A stretch of DNA of 64,000 nucleotides, taken from NCBI RefSeq assembly GCF_965228935.1, contig NZ_OZ245846.1, forward strand, positions 2,790,001 to 2,854,000. Direction: 5' to 3'. The translations under genes and the position numbers were made by a program. Of this stretch, positions 7,999 to 17,323 are shown in pieces; within the stretch, counting starts at the first letter, position 1; each line of letters starts with the position of its first letter. The stretch is from Ulvibacterium sp965228935 (GTDB lineage Bacteria > Bacteroidota > Bacteroidia > Flavobacteriales > Flavobacteriaceae). Below the pieces are notes generated by a model that searched no databases, was not told the origin of the DNA, and saw only the letters and a list, made by a program, of their open reading frames with translations.

Positions 7999-9243
7999 AT
8001 GAATAAATTCGTTTTGATTCTTTTCATGGGTTTGGCACTGTCCTGCCAAGACCAAAAGAATTCCAAGAAAGTCAAGGAGGACAGGCAGACCGGTATTCGG
8101 GACTCCTTAACACGGGAATTGAACCAAATCCATAAACTAGGATTTATCAACGGGTTTAGTGTGGCCATAGTGGATCAGGATAGCGTTTTGTATCAATCGG
8201 GAATTGGATTCTCGGATATGGGGAACAATACAAAATATACCGAGAACACGATTCAAAATATTGGTTCGGTCTCCAAAACCTTAATTGGAATTGCGCTTCT
8301 CAAGGCCCAGGAAATGGGAAAATTGAATTTGGACGACCCCATAAACCAATACCTTCCCTTTGAGGTCATCAATCCAAATTATCCCAAGCTCCCCCTTACG
8401 ATACGACATTTGGCGACACATACCTCCACCATTTTGGATACGGATTTTTACAATGGCAAGGCTTATGTGCTCAAGGACGAACAGGATCGATCAAGTGTGA
8501 ATCAGGAAAAATTAAATGAAGCGTTCAACCCCCCGGACTCCCGCATGCCCATGATCGACTTTCTTGAAAAGTTACTTTCCAAAGAGGGCGAATGGTATAG
8601 GAAGGACGGATTTGCTACAAATAAACCGGGAGAGATTTTTGAGTATTCCAATGTTGGGGCAACTTTGGCCGCGGCGATTTTGGAAATAGCGGTAGACAAA
8701 CCTTACAGTGAATTCACCAAAGAGCACATTTTGGAACCCTTGGGAATGTCTTCTTCGGGCTGGACCTTTGATACTATCGATTTGGCCCGGCATTCCAAAC
8801 TCTATTCCGATCCAAAAACCGAAATTCCATTGTATTCCCTGATTACGTACCCCGATGGCGGATTAATAACAAGTGGTAATAACTTGGGAATGTACCTTTC
8901 CGAATTGATCAAAGGTCACTCCGGTATCGGGACTTTGTTGGAAAAAAATGGTTATGAGGAATTGTTCAGGGAGCAATTGTCGGCAAACAGTTTTCCGGAT
9001 CGGGACGAGGAGGACGATTACGACGATGAATACAATACTGGGATTTTTATGGGTTTTACACCAAGGGGCTACATAGGACATACCGGTGGTGATCCCGGGA
9101 TCGCGACCTATATGTTCTTTAATCCGGAGACAAAAATTGGACGGCTTTTGATGATCAATACCTCGGTTTCCAATTCAGCTGGTGTTGACGAATTTTATTC
9201 CATTTGGAACACGCTGGCGAAGTATGAGAACAAATTGAAATAA
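7999..9243 (+). CDS. Serine hydrolase of the beta-lactamase/D-peptidase fold, lipoprotein
   Basis: The 414-residue protein starts with a lipoprotein signal MNKFVLILFMGLALSC, so it is anchored to a membrane through Cys16. The class C beta-lactamase/DD-peptidase motifs are present: SVSK (nucleophile Ser, about residue 93), YSN (about 215) and HTGG near the C-terminus (about 357). The acidic stretch DRDEEDDYDDEYN is a family insertion. These enzymes include esterases and peptidases; beta-lactam hydrolysis should not be assumed. It is transcribed alone. Confidence 0.88.
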   Translation: MNKFVLILFMGLALSCQDQKNSKKVKEDRQTGIRDSLTRELNQIHKLGFINGFSVAIVDQDSVLYQSGIGFSDMGNNTKYTENTIQNIGSVSKTLIGIALLKAQEMGKLNLDDPINQYLPFEVINPNYPKLPLTIRHLATHTSTILDTDFYNGKAYVLKDEQDRSSVNQEKLNEAFNPPDSRMPMIDFLEKLLSKEGEWYRKDGFATNKPGEIFEYSNVGATLAAAILEIAVDKPYSEFTKEHILEPLGMSSSGWTFDTIDLARHSKLYSDPKTEIPLYSLITYPDGGLITSGNNLGMYLSELIKGHSGIGTLLEKNGYEELFREQLSANSFPDRDEEDDYDDEYNTGIFMGFTPRGYIGHTGGDPGIATYMFFNPETKIGRLLMINTSVSNSAGVDEFYSIWNTLAKYENKLK

Positions 9244-9380
9244 AACAAGCCTGCTGATCATGGGCTTAGGTCGATCGGGATTTTACCCATTTGCAATACG
9301 ATGGCCTACCGAAAAGAATTAATCTTGGATTTTAACGCAACGATTTGAACCGTTTTTCAACTAATGGAAAAACCCTTGAT

Positions 9381-9821
9381 ATGAAAAACAGTCCCAACTT
9401 CAAAAATGCCCTATTCGTATTGGTTACGCTAACCAGCTTTTGTATAGCATGTAATGATGACGGATGTGACGATTGCCTTGATTTAACTTCCAAAAACATC
9501 CTTGTCGTGAATGCCTCCGGAACAAATCTCTTGTTTGGTGATGGCGCTATTTATAATCCCGAGAACGTTTCAATAAGAAGCTCCAATGAAGAGTTGCAAC
9601 CGGTTTTAATCGATGAAAGTACGAGCACATTGCAGTTTTTTTTGATAGAAGATGTTATGGAATATTCGGTAGTTTTATCCGAGAGTGAGATCGAAACCTT
9701 GGGTTTTGAATTGGCCGAACGAAAAAGTGAACGATGCTGTGGTATGCAGACCTTCTCCACCGGTACGCGTCTCAATGGAAATGAAATTGAAAATACAGAT
9801 GTAATTACCATTATTAAGTAA
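9381..9821 (+). CDS. Small lipoprotein of unknown function
   Basis: From the ATG at 9381 the protein has 146 residues; the frame is also open from a TTG at 9345. It starts with a lipoprotein signal (FKNALFVLVTLTSFCIAC) followed by an acidic, Cys-rich stretch NDDGCDDCLDLTSKN. The rest is a predicted beta-rich domain with a CCGMQTFSTG motif near the end. I do not recognise the family. Codon use fits its neighbours. Confidence 0.7.
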   Translation: MKNSPNFKNALFVLVTLTSFCIACNDDGCDDCLDLTSKNILVVNASGTNLLFGDGAIYNPENVSIRSSNEELQPVLIDESTSTLQFFLIEDVMEYSVVLSESEIETLGFELAERKSERCCGMQTFSTGTRLNGNEIENTDVITIIK

Positions 9822-10066
9822 TCCACGTATTATCATGGTTTTGGACACACCCACTTGGTCTTGGTTGCCTTGGACATGAGGAAAACCGATGTAAGGGTAT
9901 TATTGCTATCTTATGGCAAAGTTCATTTTATTTGGAACCTAGAAATCCACAAGCCAGAGTCTTGTAACCTTGTCTTTTTAAAGTAGCAACTAGTTGGGCA
10001 GATTTTCATTGATGGATTCTTTTAATCCTTAATAATTAGGTAACCCGGCCAACGAAAACTAACAAT

Positions 10067-11947
10067 ATGAAAAAAACGAAGCAGTACACTTTTCTGCAAT
10101 TTTTAGCAGCTCTGATTTTATCAGGGATGCTGTTATCCTGCCAATCCGAAAGGGACGACCTTCCACCCCCAAATATTGTGTGGATTACCTCAGAGGACAA
10201 TTCCAAGCATTACCTCAAACTTTTTGACGAAAATGGGGTATCCGCTCCAAACATCGAATCTTTGGCCAGGCAGGGGCTGGTCTTTACAAGGGCGTTTTCC
10301 AATGCCCCGGTATGCAGCGTAGCGAGATCTACTTTGATTTCCGGATGTTATGGGCCCAGGATCGGAGCACAATACCATAGAAAATATATTCCCGTACCCA
10401 TGCCGGATTCATTACAAATGTTTCCCTGGTATCTACGTAAGGCGGGTTATTTTACCAGTAACAATCAAAAGAAGGACTATAATATCATCGAAGGGAAAGG
10501 GGTATGGGACGAATCCTCCGGGGAGGCCACTTGGCGGAATAGGGAAGGAGACCAACCCTTTTTCCATGTGTTCAATATTGGGATTTCCCATGAATCCGGT
10601 TTGCACTTTTCATCCCAGGAAATGGATTCCATTCCCACCGAGACAAGCGAAAATTCGTTTAAAATTCAGCCCAACCATCCACAGACCCCGACCTTTGCCT
10701 ATACCAATGCCTATTATCGGGATAAAATCCGTGTAATGGACGGCAAGGTGGGCGAAGTACTGGATCAATTGAGGAAGGATGGGTTAATGGACAACACCTT
10801 TATCTTCTATTTTGGAGATCATGGTGGGGTCTTGCCGGGCAGTAAGGGTTATCTGTATGAAACCGGTCTACATGTACCGCTGGTTGTCCATATTCCCGAA
10901 AAATATAAGCACCTGATACATATGCCAACTAAAAATACGGTTCAGGGTTTTGTCAGTTTTGTGGACTTCGGGCCTACAGTATTGAACCTTGCCGGAATCC
11001 CTATTCCCGAGAATATGGATGGAAGGCCTTTTTTGGGGCCAAAAATTACTACTGATGAATTAAACGCACGGGACGTCACTTTTAGCTATGCGGACCGCTT
11101 TGATGAAAAATACGATATGGTCCGGGCGGTTCGCAAAGGCAAATTCAAATACATCAGAAGCTATACGCCTTTTAATCCGGATGGATTGGTGAACAACTAT
11201 CGCTATAAACAACTCGCCTATCAGGAGTGGCGCGCCATGTACGCCGTGGGTGGGCTGAACGAAATACAATCCGCCTTTTTTGAAGCTCGGGAACCTGAAT
11301 TGTTATTTGATGTGGAGGCCGACCCTTTTGAGACTGTTAATCTTGCGGACCAAACCGATTACGAGAACGTACTTAGCGACATGCGCCAAACCTTGGATAC
11401 TTGGGCAAAGGGACTGCGGGACCTGTCATTTTTTCCCGAACATCACTTGATCGAACAGGCCTTTACCGATCCGGTAACCTTTGGAAACGAACAACACGAA
11501 AGCATTAAGCGTTATATGGCCATATCAAATCTTTCCCTCTCATCTTTTGGGGAAGTAAAGAGCCAATTGATAGCGGGCCTTCAATCTCCGGATCCTTGGG
11601 AAAGGTATTGGTCCATAATCGTATGTAGTAGTTTTGGGAAAAGGGCAAAGTCATTGGAAAACCAAATCGGTAAATTGGCCCTAAACGATTCGGAATTAAT
11701 CAATAAGGTGCGGGCGGCAGAATTTCTGGGAATTGTCCAATCCTCTAATCCCTCGGAAATTATGACACAGGCACTTTATGAAAGTAAAAAACCCAGCGAG
11801 GCATTACTCATATTAAATTCGATTGTTCTGATGCAATCCTCCAACGCGGACTATATGTTCAATTTGGACATCAATAAAATAGCGCCGATGGTAGCAGAGG
11901 ACTCCCAAGTGAAAAGGCGTTTGGATTATTTGATTCCAAAGGGATGA
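10067..11947 (+). CDS. Sulfatase, S1 family, lipoprotein with a helical C-terminal extension
   Basis: The 626-residue protein begins with a lipoprotein signal ending in LLSC (Cys25). The N-terminal metal site reads VWITSEDNS where many relatives have DD. The formylglycine site is CSVAR at residues 83-87, a variant of C-x-(P/A)-x-R with Val in the third position. GDHGGVLPGSKGYLYETGLHVPL provides the second metal site. After residue ~460 comes a helical, HEAT-like region not needed for the sulfatase fold. A sugar sulfate from marine polysaccharide is a likely substrate but is inferred from habitat only. No SusCD pair is nearby. Confidence 0.88.
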   Translation: MKKTKQYTFLQFLAALILSGMLLSCQSERDDLPPPNIVWITSEDNSKHYLKLFDENGVSAPNIESLARQGLVFTRAFSNAPVCSVARSTLISGCYGPRIGAQYHRKYIPVPMPDSLQMFPWYLRKAGYFTSNNQKKDYNIIEGKGVWDESSGEATWRNREGDQPFFHVFNIGISHESGLHFSSQEMDSIPTETSENSFKIQPNHPQTPTFAYTNAYYRDKIRVMDGKVGEVLDQLRKDGLMDNTFIFYFGDHGGVLPGSKGYLYETGLHVPLVVHIPEKYKHLIHMPTKNTVQGFVSFVDFGPTVLNLAGIPIPENMDGRPFLGPKITTDELNARDVTFSYADRFDEKYDMVRAVRKGKFKYIRSYTPFNPDGLVNNYRYKQLAYQEWRAMYAVGGLNEIQSAFFEAREPELLFDVEADPFETVNLADQTDYENVLSDMRQTLDTWAKGLRDLSFFPEHHLIEQAFTDPVTFGNEQHESIKRYMAISNLSLSSFGEVKSQLIAGLQSPDPWERYWSIIVCSSFGKRAKSLENQIGKLALNDSELINKVRAAEFLGIVQSSNPSEIMTQALYESKKPSEALLILNSIVLMQSSNADYMFNLDINKIAPMVAEDSQVKRRLDYLIPKG

Positions 11948-11986
11948 TAAAGAAAGTTTAAGCTCGGCACGGATTTAGGAAAGGCA

Positions 11987-12424
11987 CTATTCCGTATAAT
12001 TATGATCGGTGGTCAAATGGGACAATAACTGCCAATCTTCACTGTCCTTTTTATAGATTCTGGTGTACCTGATCCAGAACGGATCTTTGTTCTTTCTACT
12101 TATGGTGGTTTTCCCTTTTATTATGGCTATGCCATTGCCCAAAGTAACATTTTGAGAGTTGACCACCCTGGAAATGTAAGTCCCTTCCTCTGAGGCCTTT
12201 TTTACATCGTTTAACCATTGCTCTTTATTCTGGGCATCTCCTGAACCATGGGTAAAGACAAAATTTTTGGCATAGGCTTTTTCAAGAAAATCGATATCGC
12301 CTTTTGCCACCGCATTTTCAATGGCCACTTCAAAAGCCATGATTTCCTTTTCTCCATCGGAAACCGAAGGCCCGGACTGGCCCCAGACAGGAATAACGAA
12401 TAAAAAAACAAGTAAACACTTCAT
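11987..12424 (-). CDS. DUF4440 / SnoaL-like (NTF2 fold) secreted protein
   Basis: The start at 12424 gives a clean signal peptide MKCLLVFLFVIPVWGQ; the nine residues upstream in the longer frame do not fit. The mature protein of about 128 residues has the DUF4440 pattern: FEVAIENAVAKGDIDFLEKAYAKNFVFTHGSG at the N-terminus and FWIRYTRIYKKDSEDWQLLSHLTT at the end. NTF2-fold proteins of this type may be small enzymes or binding proteins. It converges on the sulfatase gene. The function is unknown. Confidence 0.82.
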   Translation of the reverse strand: MKCLLVFLFVIPVWGQSGPSVSDGEKEIMAFEVAIENAVAKGDIDFLEKAYAKNFVFTHGSGDAQNKEQWLNDVKKASEEGTYISRVVNSQNVTLGNGIAIIKGKTTISRKNKDPFWIRYTRIYKKDSEDWQLLSHLTTDHNYTE

Positions 12425-12611
12425 TGGATTAAATGTAGCAATTATTCGCACAGGATGTACGGACTAATCTGTTAATTGATGATAGTATTATTCAATTTAG
12501 AAGGATGCAATTAAACAAAAATATCCAACCCACAAGAGATTTATGGATCAGGAGCCAGTAGATTAAAGTGAAGAAATCGTTCCAAAACAGATTTGTTCCA
12601 TGGCCTTATTG

Positions 12612-12619
12612 TATTTTTG
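12612..12619 (+). promoter_or_regulatory. -7 promoter element for rimO that decides its start
   Basis: TATTTTTG at 12612-12619 fits TAnnTTTG. Transcription should begin near 12624-12626, downstream of the first in-frame ATG at 12568. This supports translation from the ATG at 12649. Confidence 0.6.
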
Positions 12620-12648
12620 CACCTGCCTGGAAACAAGGGACAACAGTT

Positions 12649-13950
12649 ATGCGTACAAAATCCATTAAGAAGAACAAGATCAATGTGGTTACCTTGGGTT
12701 GCAGCAAAAATGTCTACGATTCAGAGATTCTAATGGGACAACTGCGGGCCAATGACAAGGATGTTGTACATGAGGAGGAAGGTAATGTAGTGGTTATCAA
12801 TACCTGTGGATTCATTGCAAATGCCAAGGAAGAAAGTGTAACTACTATTTTGGAATATGTGCAAAAAAAAGAGGAAGGGCAAGTGGACAAGGTATTTGTT
12901 ACTGGATGTCTGAGCGAACGCTACAAACCCGATTTGCAAAAAGAAATTCCAAACGTGGACGAATACTTTGGGACGAGCGACCTTCCCAATCTACTCAAGG
13001 CCTTGGGAGCGGATTACAAGCATGAATTGATTGGGGAACGTTTAACCACCACTCCAAAAAACTATGCCTATCTTAAGATTGCCGAAGGTTGTGACCGACC
13101 CTGTTCGTTCTGCGCCATTCCCTTGATGCGGGGAAAACACAAAAGCAAACCCATTGAGGAATTGTTGGCAGAGGCGGAAAAATTGGCGGCCAAGGGTGTA
13201 AAGGAATTGATTCTGATCGCTCAAGATCTTACCTACTATGGTCTGGATCTTTACAAAAAACGGAATCTGGCCGAATTGCTTCAAAAATTGGCCGAGGTAG
13301 AGGGTATCGAATGGATACGCCTGCACTATGCTTTTCCAACCGGATTTCCAATGGACGTTTTGGAGGTGATGAAACGAGAACCCAAGATCTGTAAGTATAT
13401 CGATATCCCGTTACAGCATATTTCTGATGTTATTCTAAAGAGTATGCGACGGGGAACCACTCAGGCAAAAACCACAAAATTACTTCAGGATTTTCGGGCG
13501 GCCGTTCCCGAGATGGCGATTAGGACCACCTTGATTGTTGGGTATCCCGGGGAGACCGAAGAGGACTTTTTGATTCTCAAGAACTGGGTCAAGGAAATGC
13601 GCTTTGAACGCCTGGGCTGTTTTACCTACAGCCACGAAGAGAATACCCATGCCTATAATTTGGTCGATGATGTGCCCGAAACGGTAAAACAACAACGTGC
13701 CAATGAAATTATGGAAATCCAATCCCAGATATCCTGGGAACTGAACCAGGAGAAAATTGGGAAGACTTTTCGATGTATAATAGATCGAAAGGAAGGCAAC
13801 TATTTTGTAGGCCGAACCGAATTTGACTCCCCGGACGTAGACAACGAGGTGCTGGTCGATGCTGCAAAACACTATGTGAAGATTGGGGATTTTACGGACA
13901 TCAAGATTACTGATGCCTCCGATTTTGATCTATACGGAATGCCTGCTTAA
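12649..13950 (+). CDS. rimO: Ribosomal protein S12 methylthiotransferase RimO
   Basis: RimO is a radical-SAM enzyme that methylthiolates an aspartate of ribosomal protein S12. From the ATG at 12649 the protein has 433 residues, the family's usual length. The N-terminal UPF0004 domain has VTLGCSKNVYDSE; the radical-SAM cluster motif is CDRPCSFCAIP (CxxxCxxC); a TRAM domain follows at the end (IGKTFRCIIDRKEGNYFVGRTEFDSPDVDNEV). The upstream in-frame extension contains the promoter and is not coding. The stop codon overlaps that of the convergent anti-sigma gene in the palindrome TTAA. Confidence 0.96.
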   Translation: MRTKSIKKNKINVVTLGCSKNVYDSEILMGQLRANDKDVVHEEEGNVVVINTCGFIANAKEESVTTILEYVQKKEEGQVDKVFVTGCLSERYKPDLQKEIPNVDEYFGTSDLPNLLKALGADYKHELIGERLTTTPKNYAYLKIAEGCDRPCSFCAIPLMRGKHKSKPIEELLAEAEKLAAKGVKELILIAQDLTYYGLDLYKKRNLAELLQKLAEVEGIEWIRLHYAFPTGFPMDVLEVMKREPKICKYIDIPLQHISDVILKSMRRGTTQAKTTKLLQDFRAAVPEMAIRTTLIVGYPGETEEDFLILKNWVKEMRFERLGCFTYSHEENTHAYNLVDDVPETVKQQRANEIMEIQSQISWELNQEKIGKTFRCIIDRKEGNYFVGRTEFDSPDVDNEVLVDAAKHYVKIGDFTDIKITDASDFDLYGMPA

Positions 13951-14699
13951 AGCATTACGTTGGAAATGAGATTCTCCACCGTGGGGTGCTCACTACCTCC
14001 TGCCGGTTCAATGGTGATATTTAGTGATTCCGCATTGTTAATATATTCCAAGGCCAGCAATTCTTCATTGGGAGACAGCAATCCCATGTTGATCATTTCC
14101 CCATCCACATCGCTCCACATCTGGTAGGTCTGTTCATCGGACAGTTTGGGTAAACCTTTTGGATTCACCATAACCAATTTATCCTCATGATTTACATAAG
14201 CAACGGCATGGGCATCAGGAAGTTTTGCGTTTCCCTTAAGTAAAAAAGGAATGGTATTTACATGGTTTATGACATTGAGTTGGGTTTCGGTACTAGCAGT
14301 CTTTGCTTCCAATTGATTCAAACGTTTTTGAAGATCGGTCGTTTGATTCCGTATGGTGTTAAGATCTTTTTGGGCATCCTGCCAATTCATGAAAAGCCAA
14401 AATGAGGTGGATAAAAATAGCAAGGCAATACTTGCGGCCGCAAATAAGGGCCAATTATTGCTTTGCTTTGTATTTTCACTTTCAATACGGGCTTTAAGCG
14501 ATTCCTTTACCCTAGTGTTCGGTATAATGGCATTTTCAAAAGCCATCTGTTCAAAATCTGTCTCCAACAGCTCAAATCTCGATCGCAGTTCCGCATCTTC
14601 CTGCAGAACCTTTTCAATGGCATGTTGTTCCCTAACCGTTAGCTCGTGCAACAGATATTTTTCCAAAAGTCCTTCCTCAAGTATCCTTTTCCTATCCAT
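13947..14699 (-). CDS. RskA-like anti-sigma factor
   Basis: A 250-residue membrane protein. The N-terminal ~80 residues (EKYLLHELTVREQHAIEKVLQ) form a zinc-free anti-sigma domain; one transmembrane helix lies at about residues 84-106. A periplasmic coiled coil (DLNTIRNQTTDLQKRLNQLEAK) and the RskA domain follow (YQMWSDVDGEMINMGLL, then ITIEPAGGSEHPT). It overlaps the sigma factor gene by 8 bases, a standard coupled pair. It should hold that sigma factor at the inner membrane until a signal arrives. The divergent fasciclin gene is a likely target. Confidence 0.9.
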   Translation of the reverse strand: MDRKRILEEGLLEKYLLHELTVREQHAIEKVLQEDAELRSRFELLETDFEQMAFENAIIPNTRVKESLKARIESENTKQSNNWPLFAAASIALLFLSTSFWLFMNWQDAQKDLNTIRNQTTDLQKRLNQLEAKTASTETQLNVINHVNTIPFLLKGNAKLPDAHAVAYVNHEDKLVMVNPKGLPKLSDEQTYQMWSDVDGEMINMGLLSPNEELLALEYINNAESLNITIEPAGGSEHPTVENLISNVML

Positions 14700-15249
14700 T
14701 TGAAATCAATTCGGTTAACAGCCAGAAAATCACCAGTTCATTCCCATAGGTTTTTCTTAGCGACTTTAAGGCTTGCCTAATGTATGACTTAAACGTGCCC
14801 AAGGGTACGCCCATTGCCACATGGGCCTCCCTATGCGTATAGCCCTTAAAATAAATTAGGGATAGGGCTTCCCGGTGGTGGGGCTCTAGTTTTTTTACCG
14901 CACCGTTAAGTTCGGTATAATCCAGCGTAGTTTCGGTTGGGCTTATAGTACTATATACACTTAAATCTTCGGTTTGGATGAGCAAGTCGTTTTTCCGAAG
15001 CGCATTCAATGTGGTGTTTTTGGCTATTCGGTATGCCCAGGTGTAAAACTTTCCCCTAGTCTCATCATAGCTTCCAATATTCCTCCAAATCTTAAGAAAG
15101 GTTTCTTGAAGCAAATCCTCTGCCAAGGATTCGTTTCGGCACATCCGCAATATCACACCGAACAAGGCCCCGGAATACCTGTCGTACAATTGATACAGTG
15201 CCTTTTGGTCTTGGTCATGAACTCTTTTAATAAGGAGGGCATCATCCAT
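14692..15249 (-). CDS. ECF-type RNA polymerase sigma factor
   Basis: The ATG at 15249 (MDDALLIKRVHDQDQKAL) is preferred over an upstream TTG at 15255. The 185-residue protein has region 2 (LYDRYSGALFGVILRMCRNESLAEDLLQETFLKIWRNI) and region 4 (LEPHHREALSLIYFKGYTHREAHVAMGVPLGTFKSYIRQAL), with no sigma-1 or sigma-3 regions. It is of the ECF type paired with RskA-like anti-sigma factors. The intergenic region shared with the fasciclin gene holds TGTTAAC at 15324-15330. Confidence 0.93.
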   Translation of the reverse strand: MDDALLIKRVHDQDQKALYQLYDRYSGALFGVILRMCRNESLAEDLLQETFLKIWRNIGSYDETRGKFYTWAYRIAKNTTLNALRKNDLLIQTEDLSVYSTISPTETTLDYTELNGAVKKLEPHHREALSLIYFKGYTHREAHVAMGVPLGTFKSYIRQALKSLRKTYGNELVIFWLLTELISNG

Positions 15250-15377
15250 TGGCAAAAATCAGAGGTGTTAAAGATATGATAAAAAACCAGGGTCTTCATC
15301 CAAATCGGAAAAAGGTGTGTAAATGTTAACGAAAGCGCGCAAAAAACGAATCATTTAAATCTAAAAATTAAAAAATC

Positions 15378-15893
15378 ATGAAAAAAATAGCTTTTGTATT
15401 AACCACCATTTCGATCCTATTTCTTGCTACTAGGGCAACTGCCCAAAAATCCCAGGATATTGTTGACATTGCCGTTTCCGTGGACGATTTTTCTACTTTG
15501 GTCACTGCACTAAAAGCGGCAGATTTGGTAGGGGCTTTGAAGGGAGAGGGCCCCTTTACCGTTTTTGCCCCGGTAAATTCCGGCTTTGCCAAGATTGATT
15601 CCAATACCCTAAATGCATTGTTGCAACCGGAGAACAAGGAAAAACTAGGTGCTATACTTACCTATCATGTAGTATCCGGTAAATTGGCCGCCAGCGATGT
15701 CGTCGCCGCTTTGAAAAAAGGAAAAGGCAAAGTGGAACTGACCACCTTAAACGGTGCAACATTGACCGCAATGAATAAGGACGGAGGTATTTTCCTTAAA
15801 GATGCCAATGGCAATTATAGCAAGATTTCCAAAACCGATGTAATGGCCTCCAATGGGGTAATTCATATCATCGAGGACGTGGTGATGCCCTAA
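15378..15893 (+). CDS. Secreted single-domain fasciclin (FAS1) protein
   Basis: The 171-residue protein has an ordinary signal peptide (MKKIAFVLTTISILFLATRATAQ) and one FAS1 domain with both conserved blocks: GPFTVFAPVNSGF (H1) and NGVIHIIEDVVMP (H2). FAS1 domains mediate adhesion. The gene is divergent from the sigma/anti-sigma pair, which suggests control by that sigma factor. Unlike the three larger FAS1 proteins at 38-44 kb, it is not a lipoprotein. A terminator follows. Confidence 0.93.
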   Translation: MKKIAFVLTTISILFLATRATAQKSQDIVDIAVSVDDFSTLVTALKAADLVGALKGEGPFTVFAPVNSGFAKIDSNTLNALLQPENKEKLGAILTYHVVSGKLAASDVVAALKKGKGKVELTTLNGATLTAMNKDGGIFLKDANGNYSKISKTDVMASNGVIHIIEDVVMP

Positions 15894-15920
15894 TAAGGAT
15901 AGTGTTTGTTGAGTTGGAAG

Positions 15921-15945
15921 GCACCGCTTTGGCGGTGCTTTTTTT
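15921..15945 (+). terminator. Terminator after the fasciclin gene
   Basis: GCACCGC and GCGGTGC pair across a 4-base loop and are followed by a run of seven T. Confidence 0.88.
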
Positions 15946-16076
15946 ATAAAAGTATGTGCCTGGGAGCCGGAATTTAGCCTCGATTTCAAATGGAGACTAG
16001 GAGAATTTTTATTATTGTGTATTTTAGGATATCTTACCATGATTTGATACTGCTAATTCAATAATCAAAGAACATC

Positions 16077-17060
16077 ATGAAAAGACTCATCCTCCCAATA
16101 GCACTATTACTGGTGGCCTGTCAGGAAAATCACCATTTTTCCATTGAGATTTTGGATGATGAAGCACTGGAACTTATTGATCCAAATAGCGAGATTGAGG
16201 TAATTGGTAGTGGATTTGAATGGACGGAGGGCACTTTATGGATCGATTCGGGAAATTATCTGCTATTTTCGGATATTCCGAACAATACTGTTTTTAAAAT
16301 TGATGAGGCGGGCGATTTAACCACCTATCTAAAACCTTCCGGTTATTTGGGTGAAGTTTTCGATGGAAGGGAGCCGGGTTCCAACGGATTGCTTTTGGAT
16401 CCCAATGGGAAATTGGTTCTTATGCAGCATGGGGAACGAAGGGTAGCCCGGATGAAGGCTTCGTTGGATTCTCCAAGTTCCGATTACGAGGTAGTGGTGG
16501 ACAACTATCAAGGTAAACGTTTCAATAGTCCCAATGATGGGGTTTTTGATAGCCAGGGCAATCTATATTTCACGGATCCACCGTACGGGCTCCCCAAACA
16601 AATGGACGACCCGAACAAAGAGCTGGACTTTCAAGGAGTATATTGCCTAAAAACATCGGGAGAGCTTATTTTGGTCGATCAATTGACCCGGCCTAATGGT
16701 ATTGCATTGTCCCCGGACGAATCCAAACTTTATGTGGCTGTTTCGGATCCGGAAAGTGCAGTATGGTATCGATACGATTTGGCCGCCCCGGGAATGGCAG
16801 AGGACAAAAGGATTTTTTATGATACCACGCCTTTAATCGGCCAAGAGGGTCAGCAGGGATTACCGGATGGCATGAAAATGCACAGTGACGGATATCTTTT
16901 TGCAACGGGTCCGGGCGGAGTGTGGCTATTTAATTTATCGGGTAAGGCCATTGCCCGGATCCATACAGGTGAGGCTACGGCCAATTGCGCTTTCACCACC
17001 GATGAGAAAACACTTTTTATGGCTGCGGACGATTATGTGTTGAAAGTACCTTTAAAATAG
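16077..17060 (+). CDS. SMP-30/gluconolactonase-like lipoprotein
   Basis: A 327-residue lipoprotein (MKRLILPIALLLVAC) with the six-bladed propeller pattern of the SMP-30/gluconolactonase/LRE family: EWTEGTLWIDSGNYLLFSDIPNN, FNSPNDGVFDSQGNLYFTDPPYG, RPNGIALSPDESKLYVAVSD and GLPDGMKMHSDGYLFATGPGGV. The conserved Glu, Asn and Asp metal ligands are visible. It probably hydrolyses sugar lactones in the periplasm. Together with the GMC dehydrogenase and TIM-barrel isomerases in this window it could belong to oxidative sugar breakdown, but it is not adjacent to them. Confidence 0.88.
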   Translation: MKRLILPIALLLVACQENHHFSIEILDDEALELIDPNSEIEVIGSGFEWTEGTLWIDSGNYLLFSDIPNNTVFKIDEAGDLTTYLKPSGYLGEVFDGREPGSNGLLLDPNGKLVLMQHGERRVARMKASLDSPSSDYEVVVDNYQGKRFNSPNDGVFDSQGNLYFTDPPYGLPKQMDDPNKELDFQGVYCLKTSGELILVDQLTRPNGIALSPDESKLYVAVSDPESAVWYRYDLAAPGMAEDKRIFYDTTPLIGQEGQQGLPDGMKMHSDGYLFATGPGGVWLFNLSGKAIARIHTGEATANCAFTTDEKTLFMAADDYVLKVPLK

Positions 17061-17323
17061 GTACAGTCTGATTCAATTGAAACTGTGTGCCGACTCATCC
17101 TCCAAATTCGGATTTCATTGGTTTATACTATTGACGTTACGCCCTTTTTCTTTGTTTTACAACTTAAAAAAATAGGGTAATATCAGGGTAACGGAGAGGA
17201 ATCGGTTCATCCGAAGAAGATACTGAATTCGAATATAAAAATCAGGTACAGCTAAGGAAAACAGGGTCGGTTGTAGGGTTTTGAATTTATGGCTACATTT
17301 AAAAGATGATAAAATCCCTTGTG

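Noticed and set aside
12568..12648. N-terminal extension of rimO from an upstream ATG
   Set aside because: The stretch contains the promoter element at 12612-12619 and does not resemble RimO; the ATG at 12649 starts the conserved region.
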